Source of the DNA: Streptomyces sp. CC0208
GTDB lineage: Bacteria > Actinomycetota > Actinomycetes > Streptomycetales > Streptomycetaceae
Direction of reading: 5' to 3'
DNA length: 64,000 nt
Assembly (NCBI RefSeq): GCF_003443735.1
Contig: NZ_CP031969.1
Span: 5,642,001 to 5,706,000, forward strand
The notes below the pieces were generated by a model that saw only the letters and a program-made list of their open reading frames with translations, made no database searches and was not told the DNA's origin. Shown here one piece after another: positions 57,240 to 64,000 of the stretch. The first letter of the stretch is position 1. Each line of letters begins with the position of its first letter. The position numbers and the translations under genes are program-made.

Positions 57240-57534
57240 CTCGTCGTCCTCCGGTTGCGCGCCTCAGCGTGCCGCAGCGTGCCGCGGTGAGCCCTGGCGC
57301 ATCTCAGTCGTACTCCGTCGTACACGCGGGCCCCCACGGCCCGGTTCCGAGCCGACCTTAAGGCCAATACCCCCGGTTGTTCGCCCCCTCGAACAACTCG
57401 CCCCCGTCGCGCTCTTGTCCAGACCGCTGGTCAGAGGCTAGCTTCTTCTTAGATAGAAAGCGCTTGCTGTAACGCTCATCAGTAGGGCGTGCGCGGCGCG
57501 CACAACCGCGTACGACTCCTATGAAGGGACTGAC
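57240..57534. promoter_or_regulatory. Divergent promoter region with LacI operator
   Basis: AGAAAGCGCTTGCT (57455-57468) is an imperfect 14-bp palindrome centred on AAGCGCTT, a good fit to the GAAAGCGCTTTC-type LacI consensus. It lies 67 bases before the oxidoreductase GTG. No other feature is seen in the 295-base gap. Confidence 0.7.
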
Positions 57535-58692
57535 GTGACACGCAAGACGGTGCGTATCGCCATGAACGGTGTGACGGGGCGCATGGGCTACCGCCAGCAC
57601 CTCGTCCGCTCGATCCTCGCGATCCGCGAGCAGGGCGGTCTCGACCTCGGCGACGGCAACGTGCTGTGGCCCGAGCCGATCCTCGTGGGTCGCCGTGAGC
57701 ACGCGCTGAAGGCCCTCGCCGAGCAGCACGGCCTGGACCCGGCGAACATCTCCACCGACGTGGACGCGGTCCTCGCCGACCCGACCGTCGAGATCTACTT
57801 CGACGCCCAGGTGACCTCCGCGCGCGAGGAGGCCATCACGAAGGCGATCGCCGCCGGCAAGCACATCTACACCGAGAAGCCCACCGCCACCGGCCTGGAC
57901 GGCGCCCTGGAGCTGGCCCGCCTCGCCGAGGCGAAGGGCATCAAGCACGGCGTCGTCCAGGACAAGCTCTTCCTGCCGGGCCTGCTCAAGCTGAAGCGCC
58001 TCATCGACGGCGGCTTCTTCGGCCGGATCCTCTCGATCCGCGGCGAGTTCGGCTACTGGGTCTTCGAGGGCGACTGGCAGAGCGCCCAGCGCCCGAGCTG
58101 GAACTACCGGGCCGAGGACGGCGGTGGCATCGTTGTCGACATGTTCCCGCACTGGGAGTACGTGCTCCACGAGCTCTTCGGCCGGGTGAAGTCCGTGCAG
58201 GCCCTCACCGCCACCCACATCCCGCAGCGCTGGGACGAGAACGACAAGCCCTACGACGCCACCGCCGACGACGCCGCCTACGGCATCTTCGAGCTGGACG
58301 GCGGCGCCATCGCCCAGATCAACTCCTCCTGGGCCGTCCGCGTCAACCGCGACGAGCTCGTCGAGTTCCAGGTCGACGGGACGGAAGGCTCCGCCGTCGC
58401 CGGTCTGCGCAACTGCCGCGTCCAGCACCGCAGCGCCACCCCCAAGCCGGTCTGGAACCCGGACATCCCCGCCACCGAGGTCTTCCGCGACCAGTGGCAG
58501 GAAGTGCCGGACAACGCAGAGTTCGACAACGGCTTCAAGGCCCAGTGGGAGCTCTTCCTCAAGCACGTCTACGCCGACGCCCCCTACCAGTGGGACCTCC
58601 TCGCCGGCGCCCGCGGTGTCCAGCTCGCCGAACTGGGCCTGAAGTCCTCGGCGGAGGGCCGCCGTCTCGACGTCCCGGAGATCTCGCTGTGA
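57535..58692 (+). CDS. Gfo/Idh/MocA-family sugar oxidoreductase
   Basis: A 385-residue NAD(P)-dependent dehydrogenase. The N-terminal nucleotide-binding loop is NGVTGRMGYRQH, and the family catalytic Lys lies in EKPTATG (residues 114-116). The C-terminal half is the usual beta-sheet substrate domain. The start is GTG 57535 with AAGGGA upstream. It is the first gene of a three-gene operon with GTGA overlaps to the next. It probably oxidises a free sugar, polyol or keto-sugar; no substrate can be assigned. Confidence 0.92.
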   Translation: MTRKTVRIAMNGVTGRMGYRQHLVRSILAIREQGGLDLGDGNVLWPEPILVGRREHALKALAEQHGLDPANISTDVDAVLADPTVEIYFDAQVTSAREEAITKAIAAGKHIYTEKPTATGLDGALELARLAEAKGIKHGVVQDKLFLPGLLKLKRLIDGGFFGRILSIRGEFGYWVFEGDWQSAQRPSWNYRAEDGGGIVVDMFPHWEYVLHELFGRVKSVQALTATHIPQRWDENDKPYDATADDAAYGIFELDGGAIAQINSSWAVRVNRDELVEFQVDGTEGSAVAGLRNCRVQHRSATPKPVWNPDIPATEVFRDQWQEVPDNAEFDNGFKAQWELFLKHVYADAPYQWDLLAGARGVQLAELGLKSSAEGRRLDVPEISL

Positions 58693-59843
58693 CGATCCAA
58701 CTGCCCACCGGAAACGGGGGATTCAAGGCGTACGAGCCCCGCGAGGAGCCCTTCGCCGCCACCCCCGGCACCCCCTTCACCTCCCGTACGGTCTTCTCGG
58801 CGGCGCACGTCGTCGCCGACCCGTTCGCCGACACGACGCCGGACTCCCCGGCCGCCGTCGACTGGGACGCCACCCTCGCCTTCCGCCGCCACCTGTGGTC
58901 GCACGGACTCGGGGTCGCCGAAGCCATGGACACCGCCCAGCGCGGGATGGGCCTGGACTGGGCGGGCGCGGCCGAACTGATCCGCCGCAGTGCCGCCGAG
59001 GCCAAGTCCGTGGGCGGTCTCATCGCCTGCGGTGTCGGAACCGACCAGCTCACCGGCCCGGCGACCCTGGACGAGGTGCGGGCGGCCTACGAGGAGCAGC
59101 TCGCCCTCGTCGAGGAGTCCGGCGCCCAGGCCATCCTGATGGCCTCCCGGGCGCTCGCGGCCGCGGCCAAGAGCCCCGAGGACTACCTGGAGGTCTACGG
59201 CCACCTCCTGCGCCAGGCCACCGAGCCGGTCGTCCTGCACTGGCTGGGCCCGATGTTCGACCCGGCCCTGGAGGGCTACTGGGGCTCCAGCGACCTCGAC
59301 GCGGCCACGGACACGTTCCTCCAGGTCATCGCCGCCCATCCGGACAAGGTCGACGGCATCAAGGTCTCGCTCCTCGAAGCCCGGCGCGAGATCGACATCC
59401 GCCGCCGGCTCCCGCAGGGGGTGCGCTGCTACACCGGCGACGACTTCAATTACCCCGAGCTGATCGCGGGCGACGACCAGGGCTTCTCCCACGCCCTGCT
59501 CGGCATCTTCGACCCGCTGGGTCCGCTCGCGGCCGAGGCGGTCCGCGTCCTGGACACGGGTGACGCCAAGGGCTTCCGCGAACTCCTCGACCCCACGGTC
59601 GAGTTGTCCCGCCACCTCTTCCAGGCGCCGACCCGCTTCTACAAGACGGGCGTGGTGTTCCTCGCCTGGCTGGCCGGCCACCAGTCGCACTTCACGATGG
59701 TCGGCGGCCTCCAGTCGGCCCGTTCCCTCCCGCACTTCGCGCGCGCCTACGAACTCGCCGACGGCCTGGGTCTGTTCCCGGACCCGAAGCTGGCCGAGGA
59801 GCGCATGAAGAACCTGCTGTCCCTGTACGGGGTGACTCAGTGA
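58689..59843 (+). CDS. DUF993 (dihydrodipicolinate-synthase-like) protein
   Basis: A 384-residue TIM-barrel protein starting at GTG 58689, overlapping the oxidoreductase stop by GTGA. It has the DUF993 features LWSHGLGVAEAMDTAQRGMGLDW, IACGVGTDQLT and DGIKVSLLEARREIDIRRRLP, where the Lys in GIKVSL is at the place of the Schiff-base Lys of class I aldolases. This suggests aldolase- or lyase-type chemistry on a keto-sugar acid, but it is inference. It overlaps the next gene by GTGA. Confidence 0.88.
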   Translation: MTIQLPTGNGGFKAYEPREEPFAATPGTPFTSRTVFSAAHVVADPFADTTPDSPAAVDWDATLAFRRHLWSHGLGVAEAMDTAQRGMGLDWAGAAELIRRSAAEAKSVGGLIACGVGTDQLTGPATLDEVRAAYEEQLALVEESGAQAILMASRALAAAAKSPEDYLEVYGHLLRQATEPVVLHWLGPMFDPALEGYWGSSDLDAATDTFLQVIAAHPDKVDGIKVSLLEARREIDIRRRLPQGVRCYTGDDFNYPELIAGDDQGFSHALLGIFDPLGPLAAEAVRVLDTGDAKGFRELLDPTVELSRHLFQAPTRFYKTGVVFLAWLAGHQSHFTMVGGLQSARSLPHFARAYELADGLGLFPDPKLAEERMKNLLSLYGVTQ

Positions 59844-60670
59844 CCGACCTGTCCCGCTTCTCCATCAACCAGATGACGGTCAAGCAGCTGTCACTGCCGG
59901 AACTGGTCGCCGCCTGCCGCGAGCTGGGCATCGCCAACCTCGGCCTGTGGCGCGAGCCCGTCCAGTCGTACGGCGTCGAGGAGACGGCCAAGCTGGTCCG
60001 TGACGCGGGTCTGACCGTCACCACGCTGTGCCGGGGCGGCTTCTTCACGGCGATCGACCCGGACGAGCGGGCCGCCGCCCTGGACGACAACCGGCGCGCG
60101 GTCGACGAGGCCGCCACCCTCGGCACCGACACCCTGGTCCTGGTCTCCGGCGGCCTCCCGGCCGGCTCCAAGGACCTGCACGGCGCCCGTGAGCGCATCG
60201 CGGACGCCCTGGCGGTGCTGGGCCCGTACGCGGAGGAGCACGGGGTGCGGCTGGCCATCGAGCCGCTGCACCCCATGTACGCCGCGGACCGCTGTGTGGT
60301 CTCCACGCTCACCCAGGCCCTCGACCTGGCCGAGCGCTTCCCCGCCCAGCAGGTCGGCGTCACGGTGGACACGTACCACATCTGGTGGGACGACCACGCG
60401 CCCGCGCAGATCGCCCGGGCGGGCGCGGGCGGCCGTATCCACACCTTCCAGCTCGCCGACTGGACGACCCCGCTGCCGGAGGGCGTGCTGAACGGCCGCG
60501 GGCAGATCGGCGACGGCGCGATCGACATGCGGGAGTGGCAGCGGTACGTCGAGGCGGCCGGGTACACGGGCGCCATCGAGGTCGAGCTGTTCAACGACGC
60601 GCTGTGGGCCCGCGACGGCCGCGAGGTCCTCGCCGAGACCGCCGAACGGTTCGTGACGCACACCCTCTGA
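59840..60670 (+). CDS. Sugar phosphate isomerase/epimerase-like TIM-barrel protein
   Basis: A 276-residue AP-endonuclease-2-type barrel, starting at a GTG that overlaps the DUF993 stop. Metal-site segments are LAIEPLHPMYAADRCVVST, GVTVDTYHIWWDD and IEVELFNDALWA. It is the third gene of the LacI-controlled operon and probably interconverts a keto- or 3-keto-sugar intermediate. It is not a close paralogue of the barrel at 48767. The downstream palindrome ends the operon. Confidence 0.9.
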   Translation: MTDLSRFSINQMTVKQLSLPELVAACRELGIANLGLWREPVQSYGVEETAKLVRDAGLTVTTLCRGGFFTAIDPDERAAALDDNRRAVDEAATLGTDTLVLVSGGLPAGSKDLHGARERIADALAVLGPYAEEHGVRLAIEPLHPMYAADRCVVSTLTQALDLAERFPAQQVGVTVDTYHIWWDDHAPAQIARAGAGGRIHTFQLADWTTPLPEGVLNGRGQIGDGAIDMREWQRYVEAAGYTGAIEVELFNDALWARDGREVLAETAERFVTHTL

Positions 60671-60807
60671 AAGGTCTCCCGCGGGCCCTGACAAAAAAAT
60701 CCGGAAGACCGTACAACCCTTCCCGCACCTGGCCGGTCGTACTTGGCATCAGGACTCTTGGAGGGGGATCCGGGGGGATCGCGGGGGTTCTGACGGGGAG
60801 GGAAAAC

Positions 60808-60839
60808 CGAGGGGCCCGGTCCATGGACCGGGCCCCTCG
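60808..60839. terminator. Shared palindromic terminator of two convergent operons
   Basis: CGAGGGGCCCGGTCCA / TGGACCGGGCCCCTCG, a perfect 32-bp palindrome, between the isomerase stop (60670) and the rbsD stop (60877). Runs of A flank it on both sides (AAAA at 60803-60806, AAA at 60840-60842), so it should work in both directions. Confidence 0.9.
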
Positions 60840-60876
60840 AAACATCTCCGCGGGCGGTTGTCGGAACGGGCGGGTG

Positions 60877-61266
60877 TCAGAAGAAGACCCCGCAGCGCAG
60901 CAGCACATTCGCGTACGGGCGTGCCTCGCCCGTGCGTACGACCAGCCGCGCGCCCGCCGACAGCACCTTGAGCTCCTCGTGGGAGACCAGGCGCAGTGCG
61001 GGGAAGCGGGCGTCCAGCAGCTCCGCGGCCGCCGGATTGGCGTCCCGCACCTCCGCGGCCGCCGTGCCCCCCTCCACGACCAGCTCGGCGAGCAGCCCGT
61101 CGAGGACCTCCGCGAAGGACGGCACCCCGGCCCGGAAGGCCAGGTCCACCACGCGCGGCCCGTCGGGGATCGGCATCCCGGCGTCGCACACCAGCACCCC
61201 GTCCCCGTGCCCCAGCTCGGCCAGCGCGCCGGAGAGCTGACGGTTGAGTATCCCGGCCTTCTTCAC
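60877..61266 (-). CDS. rbsD: D-ribose pyranase RbsD
   Basis: A 129-residue pyranase that converts beta-ribopyranose to the furanose used by ribokinase. The start is GTG 61266, overlapping the rbsK stop. Catalytic features are LNRQLSGALAELGHGDG (His20), CDAGMPIPDG and the C-terminal PYANVLLRCGVFF. The upstream open frame beyond the GTG is shadow sequence. It is the last gene of the ribose operon and is followed by the palindromic terminator. Confidence 0.94.
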   Translation of the reverse strand: MKKAGILNRQLSGALAELGHGDGVLVCDAGMPIPDGPRVVDLAFRAGVPSFAEVLDGLLAELVVEGGTAAAEVRDANPAAAELLDARFPALRLVSHEELKVLSAGARLVVRTGEARPYANVLLRCGVFF

Positions 61267-62165
61267 GGCGCCCCGACCTCCTCCGCGGTGGGGAAGGAGT
61301 CCTGCGCACCCTTCCGGGTCACCGCGACCGCCCCGACCCGGGACGCGTACGCGGCCGCCTCCGCCAGTCCGGCACCGGCCCCCAGCCGGAACGCCAGCGC
61401 CGCAGTGAAGGCGTCTCCCGCGCCCGTCGTGTCCACGGCGTCCACCTTCACCGACGCCACCCGGGTCACGCCCGCCGAGGACGCCACCAGCGACCCCTCG
61501 GCGCCCAGCGTCACCACCACCGACCGCGGTCCCTTCGCGAGCAGCAGCCGCGCCCAGTCCTCCGGCACGTCGCTCACGCACGCGTCCCCGAGGATCACCT
61601 TCGCCTCGTGCTCGTTGACGATCAGCGGATCACAGGCGGCCAGGATCTCGGTGGGCAGCGGCCGCGGCGGCGACGGGTTCAGCACGAACCGGCTGTCCGG
61701 CGACAGGTTCCGTACGACCTCCACGACCGTCTCCAGCGGGATCTCCAGCTGGGTCGACACCACCCGGGAGGCGTGGAAGAGGCTGACCGCGGCCCGCACG
61801 TCCCCCGGTGTCAGACGCCCGTTGGCGCCCGGTGAGACCACGATGCTGTTGTCCCCCGACGGGTCGACGGTGATCAGCGCGACCCCCGTCGGCGCCCCGC
61901 CCACCAGCACCCCCACCGTGTCGACCCCGGCCGCCCGCAGCGAGTCGAGCAGCAGCCGGCCGTGCCCGTCGTCGCCGACCCGGGCCAGCAGGGCCGTACG
62001 CGCGTCCAACCGGGCCGCCGCGACCGCCTGGTTGGCGCCCTTGCCCCCCGGGTGCACGGCCAGGTCCGAGCCGAGCACCGTCTCACCGGCCGCCGGCCGC
62101 CGCTCCACGCCGATCACCAGGTCGGCGTTGGCCGACCCTACGACCAGAAGGTCGTAGTCGTACAT
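61263..62165 (-). CDS. rbsK: Ribokinase RbsK
   Basis: A 300-residue PfkB-family kinase. GSANADLVIGVERRPAAGET opens the protein, VHPGGKGANQAVAAARL is the substrate-binding GGKGAN motif, and VDTTGAGDAFTAALAFRLG contains the catalytic Asp. The neighbours rbsD and the ribose transporter fix the substrate as ribose. A hairpin lies between it and the upstream rbsCB fusion gene. Confidence 0.95.
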   Translation of the reverse strand: MYDYDLLVVGSANADLVIGVERRPAAGETVLGSDLAVHPGGKGANQAVAAARLDARTALLARVGDDGHGRLLLDSLRAAGVDTVGVLVGGAPTGVALITVDPSGDNSIVVSPGANGRLTPGDVRAAVSLFHASRVVSTQLEIPLETVVEVVRNLSPDSRFVLNPSPPRPLPTEILAACDPLIVNEHEAKVILGDACVSDVPEDWARLLLAKGPRSVVVTLGAEGSLVASSAGVTRVASVKVDAVDTTGAGDAFTAALAFRLGAGAGLAEAAAYASRVGAVAVTRKGAQDSFPTAEEVGAP

Positions 62166-62191
62166 GAGTGACTCCCCTAGTCAGTGACGCG

Positions 62192-62220
62192 GGGCGGGCG
62201 GTCGAAGCGACCGCCCGCCC
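62192..62220. terminator. Intercistronic hairpin between rbsCB and rbsK
   Basis: GGGCGGGCGGTCG / CGACCGCCCGCCC, a perfect 13-bp stem with a 3-base loop, between the transporter stop (62232) and the rbsK ATG (62165). It could attenuate readthrough or protect the upstream mRNA end. Confidence 0.65.
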
Positions 62221-62231
62221 TTACGCCGTCG

Positions 62232-64000
62232 TCAGCCCGTGAAACCGGCCACGTTCTCCTTCGTGACCACCTTCACCGGCACCTTGATCGTCTCCTCGAC
62301 CTTCTTGCCCTGAAGGGCCTTCAGCGCGTTGTCCACCGCGATTTTGCCGAGTTGGGAGGGCTGCTGTGCCACGGATGCGAAGAGCGTGCCGCCCTTGACC
62401 GCGTTCAGGCCGTCCGGGGTGCCGTCGAAGCCGACCACCGAGACCGACTTGCCGGCCTTGGAGCCCAGCGCCTTGATCGCGCCGAGCGCCATCTCGTCGT
62501 TGGCGGCGATGACGCCCTGGACGTCCGGGTGGGCCTGGAGCAGGTTCGACATCACGTCGAGACCCTTGGTGCGGTCGAAGTCGGCGGGCTGCTGCGCGAC
62601 GACCTGGATGCCCGGGTAGGCCTTCAGACCCTGCGCGAAACCCTGCGCCCGCTCACGCGCCGCCGACGTACCGGCCTGGCCCTGGAGGATCACGATCTTG
62701 CCCTTGCCGCCGAGCTTCTCGCCGATGGTCCTGGCGGCGAGTTCACCGCCGGCGATGTTGTCGGAGGCGACCAGCGCGTCCACCGACGCCTTGTTGACGC
62801 CCCGGTCCACCGCGATGACCGGGATCTTCGCCTTGTCGGCGGCCTTCACCGAGTTGCTCGCCGCGTCCGAGTCCACCGGGTTGACGATGATCGCGCCGAG
62901 GCTCGAACTGGTGAAGTTCTGCAGTTGGTTGGCCTGCTGGGAGGCGTCGTTCTGGGCGTCCGTGACGGTCAGGTCCACGCCCAGCTTCTTCGCCTCGGCC
63001 TGGGCGCCCGACCGGATCTGCACGAAGAAGGGGTTGTTGAGCGTGGAGAGCGACAGGCCCACCTTCGGGTTCGCCGTCGAGGACGAGTCGTTGTGCAGGA
63101 AGGAGGTCGCGCCGACGATCGCCACGGTGACCACGGCCGCGAGACCGTACGTCGCCGCCTGGCGCCCCTTGCCGCCCTGCGGGGCACCGGCCACCGGGGT
63201 CGCCCCGGCCTTGCGGCGCAGGGTGTCCAGGAGCACCGCCAGCGCGATGACGACACCGATGACGACCTGCTGCCAGAACGCGGACACGTTCAGCAGGTTG
63301 AGGCCGTTGCGCAGTACCGCGAGGATCAGCGCGCCGATCAGCGTCCCGGACGCCTTGCCGGTGCCGCCCGCGAGCGAGGCGCCGCCGATGACGACCGCGG
63401 CGATCGCGTCCAGCTCGTAGCCGTCGGCGGCCTGCGGCTGCGCCGAGGACAGCCGGGCGGCTAGCACGACACCCGCGACGGCCGCGAACACACCGGAGAA
63501 GGCATAGATGGCGAGCTTCTGCTTCTTCACGCGGAGACCGGAGAGGCGGGCCGCCTCCTCGTTGCCGCCGATCGCGTACATGGAGCGGCCGATGTACGTC
63601 CGTCCCAGCACGAAGGCCGCGAGGAGCCCCATGACGACCATCACGAGGACGGGCACCGGCAGCCAGCCGCCGAGCGTGTCACCGAGGTGCGAGACGGAGT
63701 CGGGGAAGGCGATCGGGGAGCCCTCGGAGATCACCAGCGACAGACCGCGCGCGACGGAGAGCATGGCCAGCGTCGCGATGAACGGCGGGAGTTTGCCGTA
63801 CGCGATGAGGAAGCCGTTGACGAGACCGGCCGCGATGCCGGTGACGACGGCGAGCACCACCGCTATGAAGACCGGTACTCCGTGCTGCGTCGCGCTCCAG
63901 GCGAGCACGGTGGCCGACAGGGCCGCCACCGAGCCGACCGACAGGTCGATGCCCGCCGAGACGATCACGAAGGTCACACCGAAGGCGAGGATGGCGGTCA
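62232..64000 (-). CDS. Ribose ABC transporter permease-binding protein fusion (RbsC-RbsB), 5'-partial
   Basis: The frame is open to the right edge of the window, so the N-terminus is missing. The first ~270 visible residues are an RbsC-type permease (VIVSAGIDLSVGSVAALSAT, RTYIGRSMYAIGGNEEAARLSGLRV, AAVVIGGASLAGGTGKASGTLIGAL). A Gly/Lys linker and a further hydrophobic helix near YGLAAVVTVAIVGAT then lead into a complete RbsB-type ligand domain (VGLSLSTLNNPFFVQIRSGA, GAIIVNPVDSDAAS, VSVVGFDGTPDGLNAVK). The binding domain is thus tethered to the permease instead of being a free lipoprotein. An rbsA ATPase is expected just beyond the window. Confidence 0.93.
   Translation of the reverse strand, partial: TAILAFGVTFVIVSAGIDLSVGSVAALSATVLAWSATQHGVPVFIAVVLAVVTGIAAGLVNGFLIAYGKLPPFIATLAMLSVARGLSLVISEGSPIAFPDSVSHLGDTLGGWLPVPVLVMVVMGLLAAFVLGRTYIGRSMYAIGGNEEAARLSGLRVKKQKLAIYAFSGVFAAVAGVVLAARLSSAQPQAADGYELDAIAAVVIGGASLAGGTGKASGTLIGALILAVLRNGLNLLNVSAFWQQVVIGVVIALAVLLDTLRRKAGATPVAGAPQGGKGRQAATYGLAAVVTVAIVGATSFLHNDSSSTANPKVGLSLSTLNNPFFVQIRSGAQAEAKKLGVDLTVTDAQNDASQQANQLQNFTSSSLGAIIVNPVDSDAASNSVKAADKAKIPVIAVDRGVNKASVDALVASDNIAGGELAARTIGEKLGGKGKIVILQGQAGTSAARERAQGFAQGLKAYPGIQVVAQQPADFDRTKGLDVMSNLLQAHPDVQGVIAANDEMALGAIKALGSKAGKSVSVVGFDGTPDGLNAVKGGTLFASVAQQPSQLGKIAVDNALKALQGKKVEETIKVPVKVVTKENVAGFTG

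Overview
The window is high-GC DNA with codon use typical of Streptomyces: almost every third codon position is G or C, and GTG starts and GTGA/ATGA overlaps are frequent. The gene set and order (desferrioxamine genes next to a leucine-degradation operon, then a thioesterase, a PucR-regulated operon and a GH3 glucosaminidase) recall, from memory, the S. coelicolor SCO2747-SCO2785 region. That comparison was not checked. Most of the window looks like conserved core; accessory or decayed DNA is concentrated at about 43.4-46.0 kb and 49.6-56.2 kb.

Layout. 0-2.8 kb: tail of a probable metallophosphoesterase, a DUF4429/SHOCT protein, and a large one-pass membrane protein joining a sigma-factor-like region, a zinc-finger anti-sigma-like motif and an external ricin-type lectin domain. 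2.9-10.1 kb: complete desferrioxamine locus desEF and desABCD, each unit with an iron box. 10.1-16.4 kb: acyl-CoA dehydrogenase, HMG-CoA lyase and both methylcrotonyl-CoA carboxylase subunits, divergent from a TetR regulator with two matching operators. 16.5-19.4 kb: LCAD-like acyl-CoA dehydrogenase, acyl-CoA thioesterase II, phosphatase-like protein. 19.5-25.2 kb: PucR regulator divergent from a Na+/solute symporter, an agmatinase-like ureohydrolase and a ThDP enzyme, apparently a guanidino-compound catabolic operon. 25.2-41.5 kb: mostly secreted or envelope proteins (endonuclease I, FG-GAP protein, GT39-like transferase, beta-lactamase-fold hydrolase, phytase-like esterase, S37-like peptidase, GH3) plus a single-chain ABC exporter of two fused halves.

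41.5-49.6 kb: a divergent EPSP synthase with Ala at the glyphosate-critical Gly position, a GNAT, a VanZ protein and a Cys-rich secreted protein, a LysR gene running into an antisense ATPase-domain remnant, a small hydrolase, an MFS exporter and a TIM-barrel isomerase. 49.6-56.2 kb: a minisatellite, a MarR-GNAT fusion, a RibD-like reductase, an orphan ChvE-type sugar-binding lipoprotein abutting an IS3-type transposase remnant, a lamin-tail secreted protein, a frameshifted DUF6292 gene and a decayed tyrosine integrase. 56.2-64 kb: a LacI regulator divergent from an oxidoreductase/DUF993/TIM-barrel operon, and the end of a ribose operon (permease-binding protein fusion, rbsK, rbsD) that meets it at a shared palindromic terminator.

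No rRNA, tRNA, CRISPR array or replication origin was recognised. The best candidates for undescribed biology are the sigma/zinc-finger/ricin membrane protein, the PucR-ureohydrolase-ThDP operon and the LacI-DUF993 operon.
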